This document shows positions 10,083-19,113 of a stretch of 64,000 bases of DNA, in pieces. Within the stretch, counting starts at the first letter, position 1. The number at the start of each line of letters is the position of its first letter. The notes below the pieces were generated by a model that was not told the origin of the DNA, ran no database searches, and saw nothing but the letters and a program-made list of their open reading frames with translations. A program made the translations under genes and the position numbers. The DNA is from Marinomonas ushuaiensis DSM 15871. Lineage in GTDB: Bacteria > Pseudomonadota > Gammaproteobacteria > Pseudomonadales > Marinomonadaceae. The stretch spans positions 62,001 through 126,000 of the forward strand of contig NZ_JAMB01000006.1 in the NCBI RefSeq assembly GCF_000521805.1, read 5' to 3'.

Positions 10083-10118
10083 TCAGAAAAACGCCCCTAT
10101 TGTAGGCGTTTTATCTGA
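10083..10118 (-). terminator. Terminator after the yitT-like gene
   Basis: Arms AAAACGCC (10088-10095) and GGCGTTTT (10105-10112) are perfect and extend to TCAGA/TCTGA with a one-base bulge. Read on the minus strand the stem is followed by a T-run. It lies between the yitT stop and the chelatase start, so it ends the membrane-protein transcript and leaves the cobalamin operon its own promoter in the 50 bases that follow. Confidence 0.72.
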
Positions 10119-10210
10119 ATTTTGTCTGCGTTTTATCTTGTCTGACCTTATCTTTGCGTCTTAACCATGTCAAACGCAAAACCTTCAGGCAATGTTGAAT
10201 AAAATAAGTA

Positions 10211-10813
10211 TTAACGCTTTATTTCAATAACAGGTATTTGCGCCCATTTTGGTGGACGATGATAACGTCCAACCACTGAACTTAAGAATAAAAAGGCAAT
10301 CAGTGAATACATCAAACTACTCAGATCAAGAAAAACGACAGCGGCAATTAATACACAGATATCCGCAATTAATGTGGTTTTACCCGCATGAATCTCAAAT
10401 CGACGTTCTAAATAAACCGCCAAAATATTTACGCCACCCAGAGAAGAGTTATGACGAAACAAGATAATCAATCCAAAACCAACCAACAAACCGCCTAATG
10501 TGGCAGCTAAAATAGGATTAATAGACAAGGATACATAATGGTTCATCAACTCAGACAGTGCCGACAATAAACTGATGCTGAAAAATGTACGGAAGGTAAA
10601 ATCTCGACCTAGTGTGTACCAAGCCAATATATAAAAGGGAATATTTAATATAAAAAACAGCTGACCGAAAGATAAGTCTGTGACTCTAAGAAGAATCATA
10701 CCAACCCCTGCGGTTCCACTAATGAGCAGTCCAGCAGAATTCAAGATATGCAATCCTAATGCAACGAGCAAGCAACCCTCTACGATAGAGAGCCAACGAT
10801 GAGTAATGTTCAT
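10211..10813 (-). CDS. YitT/YczE-like multi-pass inner-membrane protein
   Basis: The 200-aa protein has about five to six hydrophobic helices, near residues 10-30, 45-65, 73-90, 100-118, 143-165 and 165-182. The ISGTAGVGMILL and HNSSLGGVNILAVYLERRF motifs are typical of the YitT (DUF161) family, whose transport or other role is not settled. Unlike long YitT proteins it lacks the C-terminal DUF2179 domain. It is transcribed away from the LysR regulator at 11066, which may control it. The shared 252-base spacer is AT-rich with no operator I can assign. Confidence 0.75.
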   Translation of the reverse strand: MNITHRWLSIVEGCLLVALGLHILNSAGLLISGTAGVGMILLRVTDLSFGQLFFILNIPFYILAWYTLGRDFTFRTFFSISLLSALSELMNHYVSLSINPILAATLGGLLVGFGLIILFRHNSSLGGVNILAVYLERRFEIHAGKTTLIADICVLIAAVVFLDLSSLMYSLIAFLFLSSVVGRYHRPPKWAQIPVIEIKR

Positions 10814-11065
10814 AACAAGATCCTTAACAAGAGCTGTATTAACTTTTGGTTAATAACAGAAATTTGTAACCTACGTTTCTTGTGGAAACGCATCACTTAC
10901 ATCAAACTCAATATTGAGTCTATAAGTAGAAAACAAAGCATATTTCGTACCATAACATGATAGAAAGTCATCTCTTAAGATCTTTTTCACATATCTGTGA
11001 TTCATTTCCATTTCTAAATACATTAGCGCTATTCATAAAAACAGAAACAGAGCTACAATACTCGA

Positions 11066-11953
11066 ATGAGAATAACACTTAGACAACTACAAATATTTGA
11101 AGCCGTTGTTCATACGGGTTCCGTCACCGCTGCGGCAGAGTTGGTTTCTATTAGCCAACCTGCAGCAAGTCAAGCACTCAGGGAGCTAGAAGCACTTCTT
11201 GGACGCCCTCTTTTTCGTCGGCACGGTAAACGCTTACAAATAACACCTCAAGCGCGGCACCTTTTGCCCCAAGCTCGTGCAGTCCTCAGTCAAATTGAAC
11301 AAATAGAAAGCATGGGGAACGAAGACGAACTAAGTGGCTCTTTGCATTTAGCAGGCAGCGTGAGTGTCGGCAACTATCTTCTTCCGAAACAAATGTCAGC
11401 GTTTAAACGCCAGCATCCTAATATTCGTTTCAATTTGGACATAGGCAATACACAAAGTGTGATTCAGCAATTATTAACCGGTAAAGCTGAAGTTGGCTTT
11501 ATTGAAGGTTATTGCCAGAACGCCGAGTTAATGACTCAAGTGTGGTTGAAGGATGAACTGGTTGTATTTGGTTCAGCTCAAGAAGAACGCCAAGAAGATT
11601 TGTCATGGGACGATTTAAAACAAGCAAATTGGGTAATGCGAGAAGCAGGTTCAGGCACTCGAAATATCTTAGAGCAAGCAACTGCGACACACATATCACA
11701 ACTTAATGTTGTGCTTTCTTTGGCGCACATGGAAGCAGTAAAACAAGCCGTCATCCATCAAATGGGATTAGGCTGTTTATCTCGCATGGCGATTTCTCAA
11801 GAGCTCAACTCAGGGTTAATTCGTCTTTATAAAACACCGCTTCAATTGAGTCGGAATTTATTAATCGTCACACCGAAAAACACGGCGTTAACTCAAAATG
11901 CAGAACGCTTTATCGAACTCTGCCGTGCAGCGCCAATATTGCCTAATCTCTAG
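11066..11953 (+). CDS. LysR-family transcriptional regulator, YeiE-like
   Basis: This 295-aa LysR regulator has an N-terminal winged helix (LRQLQIFEAVVHTGSVTAAAELVSIS then QPAASQALRELEALLG) and a C-terminal effector-binding domain with the SGTRNILEQ motif near residue 195. The N-terminus and the helix-turn-helix wording are closest to YeiE. It is divergent from the yitT-like gene, the usual LysR arrangement with a controlled target. Its effector is not visible from the sequence. Confidence 0.82.
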   Translation: MRITLRQLQIFEAVVHTGSVTAAAELVSISQPAASQALRELEALLGRPLFRRHGKRLQITPQARHLLPQARAVLSQIEQIESMGNEDELSGSLHLAGSVSVGNYLLPKQMSAFKRQHPNIRFNLDIGNTQSVIQQLLTGKAEVGFIEGYCQNAELMTQVWLKDELVVFGSAQEERQEDLSWDDLKQANWVMREAGSGTRNILEQATATHISQLNVVLSLAHMEAVKQAVIHQMGLGCLSRMAISQELNSGLIRLYKTPLQLSRNLLIVTPKNTALTQNAERFIELCRAAPILPNL

Positions 11954-12079
11954 ACAGTCTTGATAGCAGAATGATTTCTACGTATTCACCATGTCGCGTT
12001 TTTTTATGATTGTACTTTATAGCAAGATGCCTACAATCATTTCATAACGAATATAAATTATGTGAAACTCATAAAAATT

Positions 12080-13030
12080 ATGAATATCAACAAAATTGAC
12101 CTCAACCTTCTTATTTATCTCGATGTTCTCCTCAGAGAATGCAATGTAACGCGTTCGGCAAATAAACTCAGCATCACTCAACCGGCGATGAGTAATGGCT
12201 TAAAAAGATTACGGGACTTATTAAACGACCCTTTGCTGGTTAGAACCAGTGAAGGTATGAAGCCGACTGAAAAAGCCCTTCGCTTGCAACCTATTGTCCG
12301 CAAAGTATTGCTTGAACTAGAAGAAGCATTACAACCTGAATCAGACTTCAACGAAACCACCAGTACACGTGTATTTCGAATCATGGCAAGTGATTACGCC
12401 ACATCCACCGTCATTCCACGTCTGCTGACTCGCCTACGAGAACAAGCTCCAGGCATTACGCTGGATATTATGACGCCAAGTGATGTTACATTTCATGATG
12501 TTGAAGCCGGCAAAATAGATATGGCGATCAACCGCTTTGAAGAATTACCTCAGTCGTTCCATCAGAAAAGCGTTTGGTTTGATACTTTTGTCTGCATGAT
12601 GAGCTCGAACAATCCGATCAAAAATTACTTTGATATTGAAGCCTACCTAAAAGCTCAACATATTTGGGTAAGTAAAACCGGGTTTGGCATTGGGGTGGGC
12701 ATGGACCCAACCGATGTCCAAAAATTGGGCTGGGTGGATGAGGCGTTGCAAGCTCTGGATCACAAACGCAGTATTCGAGTCTTCACTCGAAGCTATCACA
12801 CTGCAATGCACCTTGCTCTTGAGCAAGATTTGATTGCAACTTTGCCGAAAAAAGTCGCCATGATAAACAAGAAAAATCCTGATCTTGTTATTTTAGATCC
12901 TCCGTTTGATATTCCAGAGATCGAGCTAAAAATGATTTGGAGTCCACTACTCCATCATGATGCGAGTCATATTTGGTTTAGACGACAGGTCATTGATGTG
13001 GCGAACGAACTGCAAGCGCAAACAAAGTAA
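12080..13030 (+). CDS. LysR-family transcriptional regulator, NodD/PcpR-like subgroup
   Basis: The N-terminus MNINKIDLNLLIYLDVLLRE followed by NVTRSANKLSITQPAMS is typical of the LysR subgroup that includes NodD, LinR and PcpR. The effector domain begins with FRIMASDYATSTVIPRLL near residue 98. I chose ATG 12080 because it matches the family start. An in-frame GTG at 12062 would add six residues, and neither start has a strong ribosome site. No divergent partner exists and the next gene, yaeR, starts 54 bases downstream on the same strand. The target is unknown. Confidence 0.82.
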   Translation: MNINKIDLNLLIYLDVLLRECNVTRSANKLSITQPAMSNGLKRLRDLLNDPLLVRTSEGMKPTEKALRLQPIVRKVLLELEEALQPESDFNETTSTRVFRIMASDYATSTVIPRLLTRLREQAPGITLDIMTPSDVTFHDVEAGKIDMAINRFEELPQSFHQKSVWFDTFVCMMSSNNPIKNYFDIEAYLKAQHIWVSKTGFGIGVGMDPTDVQKLGWVDEALQALDHKRSIRVFTRSYHTAMHLALEQDLIATLPKKVAMINKKNPDLVILDPPFDIPEIELKMIWSPLLHHDASHIWFRRQVIDVANELQAQTK

Positions 13031-13084
13031 GCGTAAACCAAATAAACCTTATATACAGACAACAAATTAATTAGAAGTAGAGCT

Positions 13085-13474
13085 ATGTTTTCCGTTTCCC
13101 ATATTCACCACATCGCTATCATTTGCTCTGATTATGGCGTTTCGAAGCATTTTTACAGTGAACTTCTTGGTTTCGAGATTATTAAAGAAACTTATCGCGA
13201 AACACGCCAGTCTTATAAATTGGATCTTGCTATCAATGAGACACAACAGATTGAGCTGTTTTCTTTTCCGTCAGCACCCGCAAGACCGTCCTACCCAGAA
13301 GCCCAAGGCTTAAGACATTTAGCTTTTGCGGCTCAAGACTTAGAAGCTTGCATAAAACATCTAAATCAACATGGCGTCATAACAGAGGCCATCAGAGTCG
13401 ATGAATTAACAGGGAAGAAATTCACCTTCTTCGCCGATCCAGATAACTTACCTATTGAGCTTTACGAAGCATAA
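13085..13474 (+). CDS. yaeR: YaeR-like VOC (glyoxalase/dioxygenase superfamily) protein
   Basis: At 129 aa this matches E. coli YaeR end to end. It has HHIAIICSDYGVSKHFYSELLGF at the N-terminus, QIELFSFPSAPARPSYPEA in the middle, GLRHLAFAAQDLEA, and FFADPDNLPIELYEA at the C-terminus. Two paired beta-alpha-beta-beta-beta modules with His 8, Glu 58, His 77 and Glu 127 (approximate) give the likely metal site. The enzymatic substrate of YaeR is not known with certainty. A bidirectional terminator follows at once. Confidence 0.88.
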   Translation: MFSVSHIHHIAIICSDYGVSKHFYSELLGFEIIKETYRETRQSYKLDLAINETQQIELFSFPSAPARPSYPEAQGLRHLAFAAQDLEACIKHLNQHGVITEAIRVDELTGKKFTFFADPDNLPIELYEA

Positions 13475-13509
13475 AAAAACGCCCATCATTTTTCATAATG
13501 GGCGTTTTT
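13475..13509. terminator. Bidirectional terminator between yaeR and the peroxiredoxin gene
   Basis: Perfect 12-bp arms, AAAAACGCCCAT at 13475-13486 and ATGGGCGTTTTT at 13498-13509, enclose an 11-base loop. A-runs on one side and T-runs on the other let it stop both convergent transcripts. Confidence 0.9.
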
Positions 13510-13525
13510 ATTAACGATTAGAAAG

Positions 13526-14149
13526 TTATAAAGATTTAGCACTTTCCGCCAGGTAGGACGCAACACCTTCTGGTGAAGTATCCATGCCTTTATCGCCTTT
13601 GTTCCAGCCTGCTGGGCAAACTTGACCATTTTCTTCAAAGAACTGAAGCGCATCAACAACACGAACCAATTCATCCATGTTACGGCCGATTGGCTCATCG
13701 TTTACCACTTGTGAACGAACGATGCCTTTTTGGTCAATAACGAAAGACGCACGCATTGCAACGCCAGCTGGGTAGTAAGAATCGCCACCTTCAGATTCAA
13801 TGCCGTATGCTTTCGCAATCGCATGATCCATATCTGCCGCCAACGTATATTCTACTGCGCCGATGCCGCCTTGCTCTACTGGCGTGTTACGCCAAGCGTT
13901 GTGAGTAAAGTGTGAATCGATAGAAACACCAATAACTTCTACGCCCATTTCACGGAATTTATCCATACGGTGAGACATAGCAATGATTTCAGAAGGACAT
14001 ACGAAAGTGAAATCTAAAGGATAGAAAAATACGATTGCGTACTTACCTTTAATGGTTTCAGACAAGCTAAAAGAATCCACTATTTGGCCATCAGCCAATA
14101 CCGCTGGAACTGTAAAATCAGGTGCTTTTTTACCAACTAAAATAGACAT
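13526..14149 (-). CDS. 2-Cys peroxiredoxin (AhpC/TSA family)
   Basis: This thiol peroxidase reduces hydrogen peroxide and organic hydroperoxides in the cytoplasm. The peroxidatic Cys lies in FYPLDFTFVCPSEI and the resolving Cys in GQVCPAGWNKGDKGM near the C-terminus. That is the typical 2-Cys (Prx1/AhpC1) pattern, with a YF-like tail replaced by SYLAESAKSL. I place the start at 14149 (MSILVGKKAPDF), nine bases after an AGGAG ribosome site. The ATG three codons earlier overlaps that site. The protein is then 207 aa. Its neighbour on the same strand is GrxD, another thiol-redox protein. No ahpF is adjacent, so thioredoxin is a likely reductant. Confidence 0.9.
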   Translation of the reverse strand: MSILVGKKAPDFTVPAVLADGQIVDSFSLSETIKGKYAIVFFYPLDFTFVCPSEIIAMSHRMDKFREMGVEVIGVSIDSHFTHNAWRNTPVEQGGIGAVEYTLAADMDHAIAKAYGIESEGGDSYYPAGVAMRASFVIDQKGIVRSQVVNDEPIGRNMDELVRVVDALQFFEENGQVCPAGWNKGDKGMDTSPEGVASYLAESAKSL

Positions 14150-14223
14150 TTTTGACATCTCCTTTTATTAAAAATTTAACTCTTAATGATTTACCCATTA
14201 AGTATTTGACTGAATGATGTTAC

Positions 14224-14553
14224 TTATTCTTCTGATGAAGCAACCGCTTCTGTGATCAACGTTTGTAATTCGCCGTTACCCGCCATTTCAACAATAATAT
14301 CGCAACCACCAACTAACTCGCCTTTAATCCAAAGCTGAGGAAACGTCGGCCAGTTAGCAAATTTTGGAAGCTCTGCACGAATATCTGGATTGTCTAGAAT
14401 ATTAACGAAAGCAAAACGCTCGCCACAAGCCATAAGCGCTTGAACTGCCTGAGATGAAAAACCACACTGAGGTGCACGAGGGTTACCTTTCATGTACAAC
14501 AAAATATCGTTGCTGCTAATTTGCTCTTTTATTGTGTCGATTGTATTACTCAT
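14224..14553 (-). CDS. grxD: Monothiol glutaredoxin Grx4
   Basis: GrxD carries and delivers [2Fe-2S] clusters, often in partnership with BolA-type proteins. The CGFS active site is in PRAPQCGFSSQAVQAL near residue 30, followed by WPTFPQLWIKGELVGGCDI. That is the Grx4 class rather than a dithiol glutaredoxin. Length 109 aa is typical. It is transcribed toward the peroxiredoxin gene 75 bases downstream. The 272-base gap to argF holds no gene that I can see. Confidence 0.92.
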   Translation of the reverse strand: MSNTIDTIKEQISSNDILLYMKGNPRAPQCGFSSQAVQALMACGERFAFVNILDNPDIRAELPKFANWPTFPQLWIKGELVGGCDIIVEMAGNGELQTLITEAVASSEE

Positions 14554-14825
14554 AATAGAAACCTCGTTTTTTAAAACTGCATTTAGTATTCGCTACTTCT
14601 TACGACAAAAAACAGCGATAAGATGTGCGATAAAGATCACTACAAAATGAACAGTCATTAATTTCATTGGAAAGTTGTCTCAGTTTATTGGGTCTGTGGG
14701 GGGATTTACAACCCCATAAAGGCGCTTTCCTTTGTACTTTCTCTTGTTAATTAGCCTTTACTCACTTGCCTGAGTGTATTAAATTGGTCGATTCCCTTTT
14801 CAAAAGATAATTAAGGAGTCCTAGC

Positions 14826-15731
14826 GTGTCGCCTAGACATTTTCTTACTCTGAAGGATTTATCCTCCGACGAGTTAAAACAATTATTAGTACGAGCTTCT
14901 GAGCTTAAGAAAATCCATCATGAAGGCACTCTATTTCAACCGCTAAAAGGCCGTGTATTAGCGATGATTTTTGAAAAGTCATCGACTCGAACTCGAGTCT
15001 CTTTTGAAGCAGGTATGGCACAATTTGGCGGCCACGCTTTATTTCTTTCTTCTCGCGATACTCAACTCGGACGTGGCGAACCAGTCGAAGACAGCGCTCG
15101 AGTTATTTCGAGTATGGTTGATGCCGTGATGATCAGAACCTTTGACCATGAAACCGTTGAAACCTTTGCTAAGTATTCCTCTGTGCCTGTTATCAATGCA
15201 CTAACAGACGATTACCACCCTTGCCAGCTATTAGCCGACATGCAAACCTACCAAGAACATCGTGGCTCTATTGAAGGTAAAAAAGTCGTTTGGGTTGGCG
15301 ATGGCAATAACATGTGCAATTCCTACATCAACGCAGCTGCATTGCTCGATTTCCAACTTGTCGTAGCATGCCCTGTCGGTTATGAACCCAATGCGGAACT
15401 CGTCTCTGAACACAAAGACCGCGTCACGGTTTTACACGACGCTCATGAAGCGGCGAAAAACGCAGATCTGATTGTGACCGATGTATTTGCCTCAATGGGA
15501 CAAGAAGACGAACAGGAACAACGCGTAAAAGATTTCGATGGCTTCCAAGTAAATTCAGCATTAATGGCAAAAGCCAATTCTGATGCGCTATTTATGCATT
15601 GCCTTCCAGCTCATCGCGGTGAAGAAGTCTCCGCTAACGTTATTGATCAAGTCGACTCTGTTGTTTGGGATGAAGCCGAAAATCGTTTACATGCCCAAAA
15701 AGCATTACTTGAATTTTTACTCTGTAACTAG
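14826..15731 (+). CDS. argF: Ornithine carbamoyltransferase
   Basis: This enzyme converts ornithine and carbamoyl phosphate to citrulline in arginine biosynthesis. The carbamoyl-phosphate loop is [12 protein letters not shown] near residue 50. [14 protein letters not shown], the [11 protein letters not shown] motif and the [13 protein letters not shown] motif are all present, giving an intact active site. The GTG start is supported by AAGGAG seven bases upstream. The 301-aa length matches the anabolic OTCase. It stands alone with its own terminator at 15766-15804. Confidence 0.95.
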   Translation: MSPRHFLTLKDLSSDELKQLLVRASELKKIHHEGTLFQPLKGRVLAMIFEKSSTRTRVSFEAGMAQFGGHALFLSSRDTQLGRGEPVEDSARVISSMVDAVMIRTFDHETVETFAKYSSVPVINALTDDYHPCQLLADMQTYQEHRGSIEGKKVVWVGDGNNMCNSYINAAALLDFQLVVACPVGYEPNAELVSEHKDRVTVLHDAHEAAKNADLIVTDVFASMGQEDEQEQRVKDFDGFQVNSALMAKANSDALFMHCLPAHRGEEVSANVIDQVDSVVWDEAENRLHAQKALLEFLLCN

Positions 15732-15765
15732 CAAAGTACTTATGAAAGAAGAAAGCAAGTTCTCT

Positions 15766-15804
15766 AGGCTCGTTTAGATGTATCTTAACGGGTCTTTTTA
15801 TTTT
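15766..15804 (+). terminator. argF terminator
   Basis: A 9-bp stem, AGGCTCGTT (15766-15774) with AACGGGTCT (15787-15795), contains two G-U pairs and is followed by a long T-rich tail. It lies 35 bases after argF and before metR on the same strand, so the two are probably separate transcripts. Confidence 0.75.
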
Positions 15805-15857
15805 TTAAGAGGCTTTTTCACGAAGCATCGAGAAAAACTCATCAACAGCGAATTATC

Positions 15858-16784
15858 ATGAGCATCATTGAAGTTAGGCATTTAAAAACACTGTCAGCCC
15901 TAAGAGAAACAGGCAGCTTAGTCGAAGCTGCCGAGCGAGTTCATTTAACTCAATCTGCACTTTCTCACCAGCTGAAAGACCTTGAAGAAAAGCTAGGATG
16001 CCTTCTTTTTATTCGAAAAACCAAACCTGTCCGTTTCACCAGCGCAGGCTTGCGTTTATTACAACTCGCAGATGATGTGCTTCTTTCATTTCGATCAGCA
16101 CAAAGAGATATACAACGATTTGCTGAAGGTGAAAGTGGTCGATTACACATCGCCATCGAATGCCATAGCTGCTATGAATGGCTAATGCCAACCATTGACC
16201 ATTTCCGTGAACATTGGCCGGACGTTGAATTAGATCTTTCTACTGCTTTTGGTTTTATGCCTTTACCAGCATTAGCGCGTGGGGACTTAGATCTTGTTGT
16301 TACGTCAGACCCTCAAGACATTCCAAATATCGAATACATTCCTTTGTTTCAATACGAATCTCAAGTGGCTTTGTCTCGTCATCATCACTTGGCGAAAAAA
16401 GAGTTTTTGACACCGGACGATTTTAAGAAAGAAACACTCATTACTTATCCTGTTGAAGCCGAGCGCTTGGATATCTTTAAGCACTTCTTAAACCCTGCCG
16501 ATGTGTCGCCAGCTAAGGTACGTCATAGTGAATTGACACTGATGATGATGCAGTTGGTTGCGAGTGGCCGCGGTGTGTGCTGCTTGCCTAACTGGGCTCT
16601 AACGGAATACACCAATCGACAATATGTGATTACTAAATCATTAGGAGAAGAAGGGATTTGGTGCAAATTGTATTTGGCAATCCGTACAGATCAGCGAAAT
16701 AATGCTTATATGGAAGACCTTATTTCTACCGCTTCAAAAACCTGTTTTAAAAACCTAAAAGGAATTTTGGCGCCGGAACTCTAA
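15858..16784 (+). CDS. metR: MetR, LysR-type activator of methionine biosynthesis
   Basis: The 308-aa protein matches E. coli MetR throughout. The DNA-binding end begins IEVRHLKTLSALRETGSL and contains LTQSALSHQLKDLEEKLG. The effector domain has IAIECHSCYEWLMPTIDHF, LDLVVTSDP and the conserved YPVEAERLDIFKHFLNPA. MetR responds to homocysteine and binds TGAA-N5-TTCA sites. A perfect site lies in this window upstream of the mesX/mesD genes at 27459-27471, about 11 kb away. No such site occurs in the short gap before metR itself. Confidence 0.93.
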   Translation: MSIIEVRHLKTLSALRETGSLVEAAERVHLTQSALSHQLKDLEEKLGCLLFIRKTKPVRFTSAGLRLLQLADDVLLSFRSAQRDIQRFAEGESGRLHIAIECHSCYEWLMPTIDHFREHWPDVELDLSTAFGFMPLPALARGDLDLVVTSDPQDIPNIEYIPLFQYESQVALSRHHHLAKKEFLTPDDFKKETLITYPVEAERLDIFKHFLNPADVSPAKVRHSELTLMMMQLVASGRGVCCLPNWALTEYTNRQYVITKSLGEEGIWCKLYLAIRTDQRNNAYMEDLISTASKTCFKNLKGILAPEL

Positions 16785-16811
16785 CGTTATAAACGCAAAA
16801 TAATCGTCATC

Positions 16812-16844
16812 ACCAGCATCAAGATAACGTTTTCTGATGCTGGT
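16812..16844. terminator. Hairpin between convergent metR and rstB-like genes
   Basis: Perfect 10-bp arms, ACCAGCATCA (16812-16821) and TGATGCTGGT (16835-16844), overlap the stop codon of the histidine kinase gene. No clear T-run follows on either strand, so termination is plausible but unproven. Confidence 0.5.
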
Positions 16845-18339
16845 CGCGAGACCAAATCAAACTAAACTTAGCGCCACCAGACTCACTTGAATCAATCAAC
16901 ACTGCTCCGCCATGCCAGAAGGCAATCCGCTGAACAATAGCCAAACCCAAACCATAGCCACCTGACGCACGTGCCCGACTGTTATCTAAACGCTGGAACG
17001 GAACAAAAACCTTGTCTCTATCTTCGAATGCAATGCCAGGCCCATCATCTTCCACATCTAACTGCCAACGGTTTGAATTGTCATAGAATGAGATTGTAAT
17101 GTTACTTGTTGCATACTTTGATGCGTTTAAAATAAGGTTCTGTAATGCTCGGATTAAATGATGCTCGTCCGCTAGAACAATACTGGTTTCACTAATATTC
17201 ACATCAACAGTCAGGTGCTGCAGTAACAAGTGATTGTTCTCTAAAATGCTATTAACTAACTCATAAATAGACAATTTACTGAAGTTGAGTTCCATCGAAC
17301 CGCTTTCTAATTTACCGTAAGTTAATACTTCGTCAACCAGTGTATTAAGTTCTTCGACATCGCCTTCTAATGCTTCTATGGTTGGTCCAACTGAATCATC
17401 TACTTCGTCTTTCATAACCTCAAGACCAAAACGCAAACGTGCAATTGGTGTTCTCAGCTCATGAGAAATAGCATTTGTCATTTCTCGCTGAACTTTTAAT
17501 AAGCGTTCAATATGAGAGGACATGGAATCAAAAGAATAGGCTAACTCTTTTAACGTACCGCTGCTGTCAGGAATATTTTCTGATAAACCGCTACCGCTTC
17601 GTCCCTGTGCGATTTGACGCATAATACTTTCAAAAGTTTGCCGCTTGAAATCAAGTGAAATCAGTTCTCGCCAAATAAGTAAAAGCATGACGATAATGCC
17701 AAAACTAACAATAAGCGCAACAACCACAGACAAAGATATACCGTTTTTCTGAACAACAGACAGATGAATAACGTCATCGTGGCTTTCGTCTTTCCATAAA
17801 AAACCATATTGACCATAAGCACTGTAAACTAGGCCTACGTCGGTTAACGGTTGTGATTCTTTGAAAGAGAGAAACTCAATAGAAATACATGACATATTTT
17901 CAAGTAAGGACAACTTATCTTGATATGTAATTTTGTCTGTTAGTAATAAACGTTCTAATAAGGGTCCAAATTGAAACAATCGATCCTGTCGATCAACAAC
18001 GCCAGTTAATAGCGGTTTATCAGATGAACCAAATACCAAACGATAACTATGACTTGGAAGTTCAAACCAGCTTTTTTGCGCTATCAAAGGAGAAATAAGA
18101 GAGGCCGGTAGAGATTTTTTAGAATGGAGGGTCCAATCAAACTCAGACCCTGAAAGTTCTTGATTTACACCAGACAGTAAAAGAGCAGAACTAATTTCAG
18201 CGTCAGCACAAAGTAATTGTTCAGCATGTGATGCACTAAACTTAATTTGGGCGATTTCCATGATGGCGTAACAACACGCCACAATGATCACACCACCAAT
18301 AATAAGGTGGCGATATAAACGCAGTATTTCTACTCTCAC
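16819..18339 (-). CDS. Sensor histidine kinase, RstB-like
   Basis: An inner-membrane sensor kinase paired with the RstA-like regulator upstream. It has a first membrane helix (LIIGGVIIVACCYAIMEIA), a periplasmic region of about 170 residues, a second helix (VVALIVSFGIIVMLLLIW) and a HAMP segment. The HisKA box is NAISHELRTPIARLRFGLEV, and the HATPase domain has NLILNASKYA, DDGPGIAFED and GGYGLGLAIV. I favour the GTG at 18339, 7 bases after the regulator's stop, giving 506 aa. The open frame reaches 18417, but that start would overlap the regulator by 71 bases. The stimulus is not known. Confidence 0.82.
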   Translation of the reverse strand: MRVEILRLYRHLIIGGVIIVACCYAIMEIAQIKFSASHAEQLLCADAEISSALLLSGVNQELSGSEFDWTLHSKKSLPASLISPLIAQKSWFELPSHSYRLVFGSSDKPLLTGVVDRQDRLFQFGPLLERLLLTDKITYQDKLSLLENMSCISIEFLSFKESQPLTDVGLVYSAYGQYGFLWKDESHDDVIHLSVVQKNGISLSVVVALIVSFGIIVMLLLIWRELISLDFKRQTFESIMRQIAQGRSGSGLSENIPDSSGTLKELAYSFDSMSSHIERLLKVQREMTNAISHELRTPIARLRFGLEVMKDEVDDSVGPTIEALEGDVEELNTLVDEVLTYGKLESGSMELNFSKLSIYELVNSILENNHLLLQHLTVDVNISETSIVLADEHHLIRALQNLILNASKYATSNITISFYDNSNRWQLDVEDDGPGIAFEDRDKVFVPFQRLDNSRARASGGYGLGLAIVQRIAFWHGGAVLIDSSESGGAKFSLIWSRDQHQKTLS

Positions 18340-18346
18340 GATCTTG

Positions 18347-19066
18347 CTATACTTCTTTAACGAATAAGTAGCCTTTACTGCGAATCGTTTTAATACGACG
18401 AGGATGTATTGGATCATCGCCTATTTTTGAACGAATACGTGAGACCCTAACATCGACAGAACGATCCTGACCATCGTATTCAATGCCACGTAATTCACCA
18501 AAAATTTCTTCTCGGCTCAAAATACGGCCAGCATTGCTTGATAGCAACCATAACAAATCAAATTCGGCGCTCGTCAATTCAACCTCTTCATCAAGCAACC
18601 AAGCTTCACGACGAGAGTTATCAATTTTTAACGGTCCGAAAGTTAAGTTCTGCTCTTTCTTAACAGAACTAAGTGATGGGCCGGCATCTTGTGAACTGCG
18701 ACGTAACAACGACTGAATTCTTGCTAACAATACACGAGGTTTAGCTGGTTTAGAGACATAGTCATCAGCACCTATTTCTAAACCTAAAATCTGATCCACA
18801 TCGTCACTACGAGCCGTTAACATTAAAATCGGCCCTTTGTATTCGCTACGAACACTACGACAAACCGTAAAACCATCAGCACCAGGTAACATAAGATCAA
18901 GAATCACAATGGACGGCTGCTCAGCAACAATACGAGAAATCGCCTTACGCCCATCTGATTCAATATCAACGTTAAAGCCATTCTTTTGCAAGTATTCTTG
19001 AGTAAGCAAAGCTAATCGCTCATCGTCTTCAACAATCAAAATTGTTTGCTTGTCATTTACGCTCAT
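18347..19066 (-). CDS. OmpR-family response regulator, RstA-like
   Basis: The receiver domain has the acidic pocket VEDDE, the phosphoacceptor Asp in VILDLMLPGADG (about residue 57) and the switch lysine in YVSKPAKP. The winged-helix C-terminus ends in RSVDVRVSRIRSKIGDD and IKTIRSKGYLFVKEV, both very like RstA. I choose ATG 19066 because GGGGA lies six bases upstream, whereas the frame's first codon at 19072 is TTG. It is first in an operon with the histidine kinase. The targets cannot be inferred. Confidence 0.87.
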   Translation of the reverse strand: MSVNDKQTILIVEDDERLALLTQEYLQKNGFNVDIESDGRKAISRIVAEQPSIVILDLMLPGADGFTVCRSVRSEYKGPILMLTARSDDVDQILGLEIGADDYVSKPAKPRVLLARIQSLLRRSSQDAGPSLSSVKKEQNLTFGPLKIDNSRREAWLLDEEVELTSAEFDLLWLLSSNAGRILSREEIFGELRGIEYDGQDRSVDVRVSRIRSKIGDDPIHPRRIKTIRSKGYLFVKEV

Positions 19067-19113
19067 GAACAATCCCCGTTCAGTTATTACGTTTAAAGTT
19101 AATACTCTAAAAA

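Noticed and set aside
14554-14825. Possible small RNA or arginine operator before argF
   Set aside because: The G-rich/C-rich pairing around 14698-14716 is short, and no pair of ARG boxes could be recognised.
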